37,121 nt of DNA. Source: an uncultured Lachnospiraceae bacterium. GTDB lineage: Bacteria; Bacillota; Clostridia; Lachnospirales; Lachnospiraceae. The stretch covers positions 1 to 37,121 of the forward strand of contig CAMNWW010000002.1 of NCBI GenBank assembly GCA_946566415.1, in the 5' to 3' direction. The notes beneath the pieces were generated by a model. That model worked only from the letters and a program-made list of their open reading frames with translations, made no database searches and was not told the origin of the DNA. How positions within the stretch are numbered: position 1 is the first letter of the stretch; the number at the start of each line of letters is the position of its first letter. Shown piece after piece: positions 1 to 7,784 of this stretch. The position numbers and the translations under genes are program-made.

Positions 1-91
1 TACCCAGTCCTCTCCCTATGTATTTACTCGCAATATAGCTTAGGTAAATAATAAGTATTACGGCAATAAAAGTGCCAATCACTCTCAGCAT
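1..91 (-). CDS. fliO: Flagellar biosynthesis protein FliO, N-terminal fragment (runs off window)
   Basis: This partial gene is too short for the ORF track. Reading leftward from an ATG at 89-91, the first 30 residues start MLRVIGTFIAVILIIYLSYI and form one hydrophobic membrane segment followed by a basic stretch (SKYIGRG), as expected for the N-terminus of FliO (also called FliZ in Firmicutes), a membrane protein that helps assemble the FliPQR export gate. A GGGAAG ribosome binding site overlaps the fliY stop codon, so the two genes are translationally adjacent. The position after fliY agrees with the usual Firmicute order fliY/cheY-fliO-fliP. The identification rests on the membrane segment and the position only, because the cytoplasmic domain lies outside the window. 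Confidence 0.75.
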   Translation of the reverse strand, partial: MLRVIGTFIAVILIIYLSYIASKYIGRGLG

Positions 92-106
92 AATATATAT
101 ACTTCC

Positions 107-1534
107 CTACTGTAAAGTCATCATGTTGATTTTCATGATTTCTGTAATTCTGATTCCAAAATTGTCTTCTACAACCACCACATCGCCTTTAGCAATACAC
201 TGTCCGTTGACATATAGATCCACCTGTTCCCCGGCAAGTTTGTCCAGAACGACCAGCGATCCTTTCGTAAAATCAAGAATATCCTTTACCAGCTTCCTCG
301 TTCTGCCGATCTCAACTGATATCTCAAGAGGAACTCCCATGATCAGTTCCATATTTTCCTCTTGCTCGCCTTCCAGGACTACTTCGTTACCCTGTCTAAG
401 ACTAGTCTGTGTAGGCGTCTGCACATGGATCATCTTCGGCTCAGGCGCTTTTTTTTGTTCCTGCATCTGCTGCTGCATCGCCTGCATTTGCTGCATCATC
501 TGCTGCATCATCTGCATCTGCATCATAGACATATCCATTGCCGCCTGTGTAGGCGCCGCTTGCTGTATTGGCGCTGCCGCCGGCTGTACCGGCATCATCT
601 GAGGCGTCTGAGACATCTGTGGCGCTGTCTGTGGCTGAGACGCCGCCTGTGTAGGCGCTGCCGGCGCCGGTGCGCTCTGAACCGATTCGGGCGCCGGAGA
701 CGGCTCTGCTCCTCCTGCCAGCATTCTCTCGATCTCTTCTTGAGACATCGTCCTGCCGGACGACGGTTCTGATGCAGGCGCCGGAGACGGTGCGCTTGGC
801 TCCGGTTCAGACGACATGCCTGCCAGCATCCTTTCGATCTCTTCCTGGGACATCGTTCCGCCGGACGAAGGCTCTGATACAGGCGCTGGCGCCGGAGACG
901 GCGCTGCTTGCGGTGTTTCACCGTCAATATTAAGGATCTGGTCTTCCGGCAGGAATCCTTTCACCAGCCCTTTTGCAAGCTGGATCGGCATAACATTGAA
1001 GAATTCACTCTCCAGCTTATCCAGAATCTTAAGCGTAAATCCAACCACTACCTTCGGACGGTCGTCGATAAAATATTTATCAATAAATTCCTGCTCATTC
1101 TTTACTTCAAAAGAAATCGGGGTAGAAATGTTGACCATTCTGCCCAAAAACTCCGACAGCGCCGTTGAAGAGGCGCCCATCATCTGGTTCATAACTTCAC
1201 AGACTGCGCTGATATTTATTTCATTCAGCTCAAAATCCTCATCGGACATTTCCATTCCCATGAGCATTTCAACGATCACTTTAACATCATGCCTTTTAAG
1301 GAGCATGACGTTTTCGCCTTCCAGCCCCGCAACATATGTAATCTCAACGCCGACTGCCGGTTCTACCCTGTCCATCTCGAACTCTTCTTTTGACACAACC
1401 TTCACGACCGGCGTTGTGATATCAACTCTGGCATTCAGCATGGTGGAAACTGCTGTAGCTGACGCGCCCAGACTGATATTGAGTATTTCGCCTATCGCAT
1501 CTATCTCCATTTTGCTAAAACATTCCGAACTCAT
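107..1534 (-). CDS. fliY: Flagellar motor switch phosphatase FliY
   Basis: FliY is the Firmicute C-ring protein that combines a CheC-like CheY-P phosphatase with a FliN-like SpoA domain. Residues 1-200 hold two CheC-type active-site helices, GEILN (E16, N19) and CEVMN (E113, N116), each followed about 22 residues later by the typical TP, so both phosphatase sites look intact. Residues about 205-390 are a long low-complexity linker rich in Pro, Ala, Ser, then Met and Gln. Within it the segment MSQEEIERMLAG occurs twice, at about 228-239 and 263-274, 35 residues apart. Residues about 393-470 form the SpoA/FliN domain (GVPLEISVEIGRTRKLVKDI). At 475 residues it is longer than most FliY proteins I know, because of the linker. 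The ATG has GGAAGGAG upstream. It lies between flgC and fliO at the distal end of the operon. Confidence 0.95.
   Translation of the reverse strand: MSSECFSKMEIDAIGEILNISLGASATAVSTMLNARVDITTPVVKVVSKEEFEMDRVEPAVGVEITYVAGLEGENVMLLKRHDVKVIVEMLMGMEMSDEDFELNEINISAVCEVMNQMMGASSTALSEFLGRMVNISTPISFEVKNEQEFIDKYFIDDRPKVVVGFTLKILDKLESEFFNVMPIQLAKGLVKGFLPEDQILNIDGETPQAAPSPAPAPVSEPSSGGTMSQEEIERMLAGMSSEPEPSAPSPAPASEPSSGRTMSQEEIERMLAGGAEPSPAPESVQSAPAPAAPTQAASQPQTAPQMSQTPQMMPVQPAAAPIQQAAPTQAAMDMSMMQMQMMQQMMQQMQAMQQQMQEQKKAPEPKMIHVQTPTQTSLRQGNEVVLEGEQEENMELIMGVPLEISVEIGRTRKLVKDILDFTKGSLVVLDKLAGEQVDLYVNGQCIAKGDVVVVEDNFGIRITEIMKINMMTLQ
665..905 (-). repeat. Two-copy in-frame 105-base tandem repeat inside fliY
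   Basis: Two 105-base units (for example the TGCCAGCAT segments beginning at 716 and 821) encode a 35-residue block that contains MSQEEIERMLAG followed by a Pro/Ala/Ser-rich spacer. Synonymous differences between the copies (TCTTCTTGAGA versus TCTTCCTGGGA) show the duplication is not brand new and that the peptide has been kept. Confidence 0.8.
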
Positions 1535-1574
1535 ACTACGATTTCTCTCCTTCCGGGCAAGTTACACCCACATA

Positions 1575-2015
1575 CTATTTTCCAACCTCCAACGCTTTCT
1601 GCGCCATCAGCTTCAGTGCGTTAAAAGCCGTAAGGTTTGCCTCATAGGACCTTGTGGCAGACATAGCGTCCGTCGTCTCCTTTACAAGGTCGACATTAGG
1701 CATCATAACATATCCGTCTTCATCCGCATCCGGATGATCTGGATTATAAACGGGGTTCAAATCTCTCTGGTCTTCAATGATTTCCGTTACTTTGACACCG
1801 CCTTTTGAAGCTGTCCGATTTAAAAGAGAGTTAAATCTCGTACGGAAGGATGTAGAAGGCACTTCCTGCAGCACCACCATTTTTCTTCGGTATGTTCCGC
1901 CGCTTTCTGTCCTGGTTGTCTGTGAGTTTGCAATATTCTCAGATGCGATATCCAGCCGCTGCCGCTGTGCAGTCAGTCCAGACGTACTAATATCAAATGA
2001 ATTCAAAAAAGACAT
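1575..2015 (-). CDS. flgC: Flagellar basal-body rod protein FlgC (displaced)
   Basis: FlgC is a proximal rod subunit exported through the flagellar secretion system. The 146-residue protein matches the family length. The N-terminal rod motif DISTSGLTAQRQRLDIASEN and SENIANSQTTRT, the central GGTYRRK, the HPDADEDGYV block and the C-terminal ATRSYEANLTAFNALK helix are all family hallmarks. The ATG is preceded by GGGGAGGG. It sits between cheY (16 bases upstream) and fliY (40 bases downstream). In most Firmicute operons flgC lies directly between flgB and fliE; here flgB and fliE are adjacent, about 12.5 kb away, with no second flgC in the window. The protein has no obvious defect, so it is probably the working copy. 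Confidence 0.95.
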   Translation of the reverse strand: MSFLNSFDISTSGLTAQRQRLDIASENIANSQTTRTESGGTYRRKMVVLQEVPSTSFRTRFNSLLNRTASKGGVKVTEIIEDQRDLNPVYNPDHPDADEDGYVMMPNVDLVKETTDAMSATRSYEANLTAFNALKLMAQKALEVGK

Positions 2016-2031
2016 AACGGCCCTCCCCTAA

Positions 2032-2391
2032 TTAACCCAGAATTTTCTTCACTGTCGACAGGATACGCTCTGGTTTAAAAGGTTTTACAATGAAATCTTT
2101 CGCTCCGGATTTGATGGAATCCATTACCATTGTCTCCTGTCCCATAGCAGAACACATTACGATCGTTGCGCCCGGATCCATTGCTTTAATTTCCTTCAAA
2201 GTCTCAAGACCGTCCTTGTTAGGCATCGTAATATCCATAAATACAAGATCCGGCTTCTCTGCCGAATACAGATCGACCGCCTTCGCGCCGTCCTCCGCTT
2301 CAACAAGATCTGTATATCCAGCCTGTGTCAGCGTAGTTTTTAACATCATCCTCATAAATGCTGCATCATCCACTAACATAATTTTCGCCAT
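2032..2391 (-). CDS. cheY: Chemotaxis response regulator CheY
   Basis: This is a single-domain receiver of 119 residues. The acidic pair is D8-D9 (LVDDAAF), the phosphoacceptor is D53 in FMDITMP, the switch Ser is in CSAMG, and the conserved Lys is in VKPF. CheY is phosphorylated by CheA and, in the Bacillus-type system, binds the switch proteins FliM and FliY; FliY dephosphorylates it. Its place between fliM and the flgC/fliY pair fits that role. No output domain is present. A GAGG site lies a few bases before the start. A 92-base gap separates it from fliM and holds a small inverted repeat (CAGATA/TATCTG) but no gene. Confidence 0.93.
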   Translation of the reverse strand: MAKIMLVDDAAFMRMMLKTTLTQAGYTDLVEAEDGAKAVDLYSAEKPDLVFMDITMPNKDGLETLKEIKAMDPGATIVMCSAMGQETMVMDSIKSGAKDFIVKPFKPERILSTVKKILG

Positions 2392-2483
2392 TTTTTTTAC
2401 CTCGCTTCTTATTCACATTGTAATTTATATACTCAGATAAGTCCAGGGGAACTATCTGGTAATTAATTATAGCTCACGGTGTA

Positions 2484-3506
2484 TTATACCGCAACATCTT
2501 CTTTGGGTTCAACGATGCGGTTCTCGATCTTGACCGCAACATTCTTATTATGTACCCCAAGCTGACCGTTGAACCAAGGCTGACCTTCTATGTACAGTGA
2601 AATCAACGAATTTTGAGGTTTATTCAAATCTATTACATCTCCCACATGAAGATTATAAACATCATCCAGATTTAATTTTGCTACGCCCAGCTGTGCCATA
2701 ATATCCATCTTTGACTCTCTGATGCTGTCCAGGATATCGTCGCGGTTACTCCGCATATGCGTCTGGTCGCTCTTATCAGCCAAATGTTTTGTCTTATCAA
2801 TAATATCAAATATATTACCCAGCAGCGTTCCCGGAATACATATATTCATAGCGCCTTCCATGTCCCCCATCTGGATCCGCATCATGATAATGACAACGGT
2901 TTCATCTACACTGATTCCCTGGAACATACTAGGATTTTCTTCAATACGTTCAAACTCTGTATTAAATTTAATATACCCCGACCATACATCGGACGTTATC
3001 GCCACCAGATAACGGATGATTTTTGCATAGAGAGCTAACTCGATATCTGTGTAAGTATAGGACATATCCACCGACATATCCGTACCTGACCCTCCCAGCA
3101 TCCGGTCGATCATCGCTCCCATAAGGGCCGGCGCTATATGAAACACCAGAGGCGGATTCTTTGAATGATCCTGCAGTTCTACCTGTGCAAGCGTAAGTAC
3201 GTCGGTCTCGTTCAGCGCATTACCGAACTCATAGTACCGCTGTTCTTCTACTCCCACAACCTCGACTTCACTCGCCACCCGGAATAACCCGTTAATCTGA
3301 GAGCTTGCGATTCTCGCATAATTATCATAAATACTGCGGAGCATCTTGAGCTTATCTTTTGTGTACTTTTTCGGACTGTAGAAATCGTATTTCCTGTATT
3401 CCTGTTCTACTTTCTTTGGTTCTTTGGCCGCCTCATTTCCCTCGTCTGCACCCTGCAGAGAATTCAGCAGCGCATCAATCTGACTCTGCGATAATACATC
3501 TGCCAT
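2484..3506 (-). CDS. fliM: Flagellar motor switch protein FliM
   Basis: FliM is the C-ring protein that binds CheY-P and sets rotation direction. The N-terminus carries the CheY-binding motif LSQSQIDALL (residues about 5-14), followed by a linker, the CheC-like middle domain with GGSGTDM and the Tyr-rich segment, and a C-terminal SpoA domain (DIMAQLGVAKLNLDDVYNLH onward). The length of 340 residues is normal. An AGGA site precedes the ATG. Only 23 bases separate it from motB, so the fliL gene normally found in this gap in related operons is missing. Confidence 0.95.
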   Translation of the reverse strand: MADVLSQSQIDALLNSLQGADEGNEAAKEPKKVEQEYRKYDFYSPKKYTKDKLKMLRSIYDNYARIASSQINGLFRVASEVEVVGVEEQRYYEFGNALNETDVLTLAQVELQDHSKNPPLVFHIAPALMGAMIDRMLGGSGTDMSVDMSYTYTDIELALYAKIIRYLVAITSDVWSGYIKFNTEFERIEENPSMFQGISVDETVVIIMMRIQMGDMEGAMNICIPGTLLGNIFDIIDKTKHLADKSDQTHMRSNRDDILDSIRESKMDIMAQLGVAKLNLDDVYNLHVGDVIDLNKPQNSLISLYIEGQPWFNGQLGVHNKNVAVKIENRIVEPKEDVAV

Positions 3507-3529
3507 GCTTAATTCCTACTTTCCTTATG

Positions 3530-4288
3530 TCATTCTCTGTTCATCTGCTGATAATATTCTTCCAGGCTATGTTCTACACTGTCAGACTTCGTAATTAACA
3601 GCTCTACCCTTCGGTTCTTCGCTCTGTCCTCCGATGTATCAAACGATGCAATCGGCCGGAACTGTCCGTATCCTATCGCCACCAGCTTTTCCGGTGCGAT
3701 CGTCGAACGGGTCTGAATAAAGGCAACCACCCGCGCCGCTCTCTCTGCAGAAAGAACTCTGTCGATCTCCGGGTCGTTCGGAGTGGCCGGATCCGCCTGG
3801 GACGTATGTCCCAAGACCTGAATCTCTTTAATAGACTCGTTCACTCCGGAAATAATCGACGCAAACTGTGCCAGAATCGTCTGACCCTCTTCCTTAATAA
3901 CGGAACTGTCTCCGTCAAAGAATACCCTGTCCTGGAACGTGATAAATGTATACCCATCACCTTTATATAACTCAACCTCGGCGGAAAGCCCTGCATTCTC
4001 CACCGCCGCCTGGAGTTGTTCGTACAACCCGTCAAAGTCGTCCGGATTGATACCTTCCTCAACTCCGCCCGGAACCTCGTCATTTCCTTCCGCGTCCTTG
4101 TCTGCGGCAATCTGAGAAATATCTTTCGCATCCGGGTTAAAGCTCCTGACAACCTGAATCCATTTTGCCTGGTCTACCGAAGAAATCGAATAGAGAAGTA
4201 CAAAAAAGCACAACAGCAGCGTCACCAAGTCGCCGTACGTGTCCATCCAGCTCCCGCCGTCTGCCTCCGGCTTGCTTCTTTTCTTCAT
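3530..4288 (-). CDS. motB: Flagellar motor stator protein MotB
   Basis: MotB anchors the stator to peptidoglycan and provides the ion-binding Asp. The short cytoplasmic N-terminus is followed by one membrane helix (about residues 18-38) with the sequence MDTYGDLVTLLLCFFVLLYS, in which D20 is the expected ion-binding residue. The C-terminal OmpA-like domain (about 130-245) has the motifs VLGHTSQ, SAERAARVVAF, GYGQFRPIA and AKNRRVELLI. The 252 residues match the family. It starts 9 bases after motA behind AGGAGGAG, which suggests coupled expression of the stator pair. The coupling ion (H+ or Na+) cannot be decided from sequence with confidence. Confidence 0.95.
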   Translation of the reverse strand: MKKRSKPEADGGSWMDTYGDLVTLLLCFFVLLYSISSVDQAKWIQVVRSFNPDAKDISQIAADKDAEGNDEVPGGVEEGINPDDFDGLYEQLQAAVENAGLSAEVELYKGDGYTFITFQDRVFFDGDSSVIKEEGQTILAQFASIISGVNESIKEIQVLGHTSQADPATPNDPEIDRVLSAERAARVVAFIQTRSTIAPEKLVAIGYGQFRPIASFDTSEDRAKNRRVELLITKSDSVEHSLEEYYQQMNRE

Positions 4289-4297
4289 ATTCTCCTC

Positions 4298-5116
4298 CTA
4301 CTCCTTGCCTTTCTTTCCTTTCCCTGCCGGGGCAGCGTCTGGATCGAGCATCTTTGCACGTTTCTTCTGCGCAACATATGTAACCAGCTTCTCTTTGAGG
4401 AACTTCGGATTATCGCCGGCCTGAATTGCAAGGATACCCTCGATTATCACCTGTTTATACAACAGTTCTTCTTCATTCCTGACGGCCAATTTATTCGCCA
4501 TCGGATTAAAAAGTACGTTTGCAAGAATACACCCGTAGAACGTCGTGACCAGCGCAACCGACATGGCAGGACCAATATTTGAGGAACCGCCGCTGTCAAT
4601 ATCCATCTCCTTCAACATATTGATAAGTCCGACCAGCGTACCGATCATACCGAATGCCGGTGAGAATGCCGCCGCCTTCAGATACATATTCATTGCATCC
4701 TGATGCCGTGAATCCATGGCGTCCACTTCATTCTCAAGGAGAGTCCTTACTTCCTCCGGTTCCGTCGCGTCTACGATCAGCATGATCCCCTGCTTAAAAA
4801 ACGGGTCGTCGATCTCGTTCGCTTTTTCTTCCAAAGCAAGCAAGCCGTTCTTTCTCGCGAGCTGCGCCATCTCTTCCAATGTATCCATAAGCGCCGACAT
4901 ATTATACTTATTGCCCTGGATCAAAAGTTTCAGATGGCTTGGAATTGTCGCCAGCTTATTGAGCGGATAACTCGCGACAATTGCCGCTATCGCTCCACCG
5001 ATAACGATCGCCACACTCTGAGGATCCCAAAAGTTTCCAAGCTTTGACGGTCCGATACCGACGATTACAATTAGTACGACCGCCAAGACTAAACCTACAA
5101 TACTAGTTACATCCAC
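4298..5116 (-). CDS. motA: Flagellar motor stator protein MotA
   Basis: MotA forms the rotating ring of the stator with MotB and carries the cytoplasmic loop that pushes on FliG. Four membrane segments are visible: two near residues 5-25 and 33-50, and two near 150-170 (FSPAFGMIGTLVGLINML) and 185-205. The large loop between them contains the charged ARKNGLLALEE segment typical of MotA. The C-terminus is Lys-rich (AGKGKKGKE). The start codon is GTG (5114-5116), chosen because MDVTSIVG is the usual N-terminus and AAGGGGTG lies upstream. The length of 272 residues is normal. motB follows directly. Confidence 0.94.
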   Translation of the reverse strand: MDVTSIVGLVLAVVLIVIVGIGPSKLGNFWDPQSVAIVIGGAIAAIVASYPLNKLATIPSHLKLLIQGNKYNMSALMDTLEEMAQLARKNGLLALEEKANEIDDPFFKQGIMLIVDATEPEEVRTLLENEVDAMDSRHQDAMNMYLKAAAFSPAFGMIGTLVGLINMLKEMDIDSGGSSNIGPAMSVALVTTFYGCILANVLFNPMANKLAVRNEEELLYKQVIIEGILAIQAGDNPKFLKEKLVTYVAQKKRAKMLDPDAAPAGKGKKGKE

Positions 5117-5133
5117 GTTGCTTCACCCCTTAC

Positions 5134-5334
5134 TTAATTATCTATTGTATGGTAACAATGGATTTTTCCATTGTACTCGATCGTTTTCTCAATAATCTCT
5201 TCCGCGCTCTCTTTTACAATGTAAAACTTTCCGTTCATCAAAATCACTTTGGATTCCGGTATCAGATCTACCGCTTCAATCTGTGCGCAGTTAATGACAA
5301 TCTTCGTATCATTCAGCTTAGTAAGTATTATCAT
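5134..5334 (-). CDS. flbD: Flagellar protein FlbD
   Basis: FlbD is a small protein of about 65 residues found after flgE in most Firmicute and spirochaete fla operons; its molecular role is not well settled. The start was moved from the ORF-track position to the ATG at 5332-5334, because family members begin MIILTKLN and GTGAGGAAC lies at the right distance. The upstream extension (MYTGYIYYISGIHL) is only translation of a palindrome. The body contains the typical NCAQIEAVDLIPESKVILMN segment and an EEIIEK helix. It ends 17 bases before motA. Confidence 0.9.
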   Translation of the reverse strand: MIILTKLNDTKIVINCAQIEAVDLIPESKVILMNGKFYIVKESAEEIIEKTIEYNGKIHCYHTIDN

Positions 5335-5356
5335 ACCACAGTTCCTCACATTTTTC

Positions 5357-5399
5357 AAATGTATACCGGATATATAATAAATATACCCGGTATACATTT
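5357..5399. terminator. Perfect inverted repeat between flgE and flbD (attenuator or mRNA-processing hairpin)
   Basis: AAATGTATACCGG (5357-5369) and CCGGTATACATTT (5387-5399) pair perfectly over 13 bases with a 17-base loop. In the flgE-to-flbD direction the stem is followed by TTTGAAAAATG, not a clean U-run, so full termination is doubtful. It could cap the flgE end of the transcript and lower expression of flbD-motAB relative to the abundant hook protein. Confidence 0.6.
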
Positions 5400-5425
5400 T
5401 TTACTATTAGATTACATCGCCTTCA

Positions 5426-6745
5426 CTAACGTTTCATACTAACAAGTTCCTGAAGCATCTCGTCTGTCACTGTGATGATCTTTGAGTTTGCCTGGAAACC
5501 TCTCTGGCAGGTAATCATATTAGAAAACTCGTTAGCCAGATCCACGTTAGCCATCTCCAAATAACCGCCTTTGATCTTTCCGGACGGTCCGCCGTTCGGC
5601 TTCATCGCTCCGATGTCGCCCGCGTTGGCTCCCGGTGTGTAGTAGTATCCGGTGGTCTTCTCCAGACCGTTCGGGTTTTCTACCGTGACAAGGGCAATCT
5701 GTCCGATCGGAATCGTACGGTTCTTCTTATCCACACCGATGATCGTTCCGTCCTCGTTGATCTTGTAGCTCTGGATCTCATACTGTTTCCCTGTCTCCGT
5801 ATCGATTGGGATCTGGAGTGCGGAAAGCTCGTCGGCGTAGACCGGATCTACACTGGAAATTCTGATATTTCCTTCATTCGTCGTACGCAAAATAGCGTCT
5901 CCGCCTTGCGGTGTCGGGAATGCCTTCCCTAGAAGTGTCGCCCCCGCGCTATCGTTCCCTGTCGTCTTTTTTGTGATAGTTAGATTCACAGTACCGCCGC
6001 CCGTTCCGCCGGCCGCATCCTGGTATCCGGTCAGGCTGATGTTGTATGTTGCAAACGGATTATCTACTGTAGCGCCCGTTGAATCTGTAACCTGAATATC
6101 TTTTCCCGCTATTGCCTTAATCCAGTCTTGTATCTGGTCTTCCAAATCGTCATGCCGGGTCGTCGCCTTCACGCCGCCGATCGTAATTTCCCGTACGCCA
6201 TTAACAGGAGCCGATACGGCTACATCTGCTCCTGTTACCGTGTACGTCGCCGCTGTTGCCGGAACCTCGGGGATTCCTGTGCCCTCCTGCACCGCATAGC
6301 CGTACACATAACTTCTCTGGTCGTCTACCAGGTAACCGTTGCTGTCAACTCGGAAAATACCCACACGGGATAAAAACAAACCGGAACTTTCTACATTGGT
6401 AAACGTTCCGTTTACCATGTTACCTACCAGGAAAAATCCTGTTCCGTCGATCATACAATCCAGCGGGTTAGAAGACGGAGACGGCGCTCCTGTCCCAAAC
6501 TCGTTCGTAATAGACGACATAACAGAACCGTAACCTACCTGAGAAGCGTTACGTCCGCCGGCCGCTCCCGCGAGAGTGCTTCCCGCTGAACTGTTCGTGG
6601 AATTTGCATACATAGAATCCGCAAAATGGTAGCTGTATCCTTTAAATCCCCATGTATTTACGTTTGCAATATTGTTGCCGATTACATCCATTTTTGATTG
6701 ATGTGATTTCAGTCCTGCGACTGCCGCAACCATTGATCTGACCAT
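5426..6745 (-). CDS. flgE: Flagellar hook protein FlgE
   Basis: FlgE polymerises into the hook outside the cell. The start at 6743-6745 gives MVRSMVAAVAGLKSHQSKMD, the standard N-terminal rod-like helix, and has AAAGGAAG upstream; the 18 extra residues in the ORF track (MTCRYKGSVR...) lack family support. The protein has 439 residues: the N-terminal Flg_bb_rod helix with GNNIANVNTWGFKG, a long Gly/Thr-rich surface-exposed middle, and the C-terminal VDLANEFSNMITCQRGFQAN helix used for polymerisation. It follows the TIGR02530 gene and precedes flbD, the normal order. It begins with N-terminal M-V-R-S-M and has no cleaved signal, consistent with type III export. Confidence 0.95.
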   Translation of the reverse strand: MVRSMVAAVAGLKSHQSKMDVIGNNIANVNTWGFKGYSYHFADSMYANSTNSSAGSTLAGAAGGRNASQVGYGSVMSSITNEFGTGAPSPSSNPLDCMIDGTGFFLVGNMVNGTFTNVESSGLFLSRVGIFRVDSNGYLVDDQRSYVYGYAVQEGTGIPEVPATAATYTVTGADVAVSAPVNGVREITIGGVKATTRHDDLEDQIQDWIKAIAGKDIQVTDSTGATVDNPFATYNISLTGYQDAAGGTGGGTVNLTITKKTTGNDSAGATLLGKAFPTPQGGDAILRTTNEGNIRISSVDPVYADELSALQIPIDTETGKQYEIQSYKINEDGTIIGVDKKNRTIPIGQIALVTVENPNGLEKTTGYYYTPGANAGDIGAMKPNGGPSGKIKGGYLEMANVDLANEFSNMITCQRGFQANSKIITVTDEMLQELVSMKR

Positions 6746-6830
6746 TCTTATTACTTCCTTTCTTCTTAGCCTTACGCTGCCTTTGTATCTGCAAGTCATA
6801 CAGATACGAAACCTCCATAAATGGTCCGGC

Positions 6831-7223
6831 TTACATTAAAACAGCGCTGTCAATATTCGTAAAAATGTTGTCCTTCATTTCTCTGCCCGACATCGTGGTA
6901 ACCACAATATTGTTCGGGACATTCACAATAAAAGCTCCGTTCTCTCCGATGACGACTACATCTTTCGCGCCTTTTGCTTTTGCTTTCTGGACCGCCTGGT
7001 TCAGATCGGCAAGAAGATGGTCTGTCACCTCAATTCCACGCTCCTGCACCCGCAGCGCCGCATGTTTTGAAAACTGGACGGATGACGCTTTTCCTGCTTC
7101 CTTTTGTAAAAGATCCGCAAATTGTACGTCTGTGCTCGCCGCATTCGGCTTTGCCGAAAGTCCTGCTGTCGCATGCTGCAGCTTCAATGCACCGGCGTTG
7201 GTAATCTGATTGATCTTATTCAT
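6831..7223 (-). CDS. TIGR02530-type flagellar operon protein
   Basis: This is the small conserved protein found between flgD and flgE in many Firmicute flagellar operons (TIGR02530, flg_new). Its function is unknown; a hook-assembly role is only suggested by position. Residues after the start read MNKINQITNAGALK; the C-terminal half holds the family core FSKHAALRVQERGIEVTDH, a DLNQAVQKAKAKGAKDVVVI segment and a strand ending NNIVVTTMSG. I chose the ATG at 7221-7223 over the longer ORF because family members start near here and the extension would overlap flgD. The purine-rich AAAGGCGG/GGGGGA stretch just upstream serves as ribosome binding site. Length is 130 residues. Confidence 0.88.
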   Translation of the reverse strand: MNKINQITNAGALKLQHATAGLSAKPNAASTDVQFADLLQKEAGKASSVQFSKHAALRVQERGIEVTDHLLADLNQAVQKAKAKGAKDVVVIGENGAFIVNVPNNIVVTTMSGREMKDNIFTNIDSAVLM

Positions 7224-7239
7224 TCCCCCTGCACCGCCT

Positions 7240-7758
7240 TTATTCGCTCTCGGTGTTCTCGCCTGTATCCCCGCCGGCGTCCTCCTCGCTGCTGCCTTCA
7301 TCCGGAACGTTGCCTACTGCCATAACCTGCGCCAAATCATATTTAGTGCCGTTAACATATACAGACGTTGTTCCCGTAAGATCCACGCCGGATACAACAC
7401 CCTTAACCTTATCGACAATCTCTCCCTTTTCATTGGTAATAGCAATCGTTACCTCTTTGCCTAAAAGACCTGTCGAATAGCTGGTGAGCGTTACTGTTGA
7501 AAGATTATTGGTTACTGTTGAAAAATTACTGATTGCCTCTGCCAGCTTGGTCATGGTGCTCATAGACGACATTTGTGTCATCTGATTCATCATGTCCGCA
7601 TTACTCATCGGATTTGACATATCCTGATATTGAAGCTCCGCCGCAAACAACTTCCAGAAATCGTTCTCCGTCATGGATTTGTTTGACGACGCGGTAGTTT
7701 GTGTAGTCAGTGTTTCGTCGAACAAGCTGTTAACGATACTTCCTATTGAATCCGCCAT
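7240..7758 (-). CDS. flgD: Flagellar hook capping/assembly protein FlgD
   Basis: FlgD forms the cap that guides FlgE polymerisation. The N-terminal part has the diagnostic sequence MTENDFWKLFAAELQYQDMS with NPMSNADMMNQMTQMSSM (residues about 29-66), followed by a Thr/Ser-rich helix and a short domain that includes GLLGKEVTIA. The acidic tail (EDAGGDTGENTESE) is unusual but not disruptive. At 172 residues it is shorter than proteobacterial FlgD, as usual in Clostridia, because the FnIII/Tudor insert is reduced. AAAGGAGAGG precedes the ATG. fliK lies 26 bases upstream. Confidence 0.93.
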   Translation of the reverse strand: MADSIGSIVNSLFDETLTTQTTASSNKSMTENDFWKLFAAELQYQDMSNPMSNADMMNQMTQMSSMSTMTKLAEAISNFSTVTNNLSTVTLTSYSTGLLGKEVTIAITNEKGEIVDKVKGVVSGVDLTGTTSVYVNGTKYDLAQVMAVGNVPDEGSSEEDAGGDTGENTESE

Positions 7759-7784
7759 TTGTGTATCCTCTCCTTTCTGCTTTG

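Noticed and set aside
816-1808. 330-residue plus-strand ORF antisense to fliY and flgC
   Set aside because: It is a shadow frame with no family resemblance and no ribosome binding site; the minus-strand genes explain the region.
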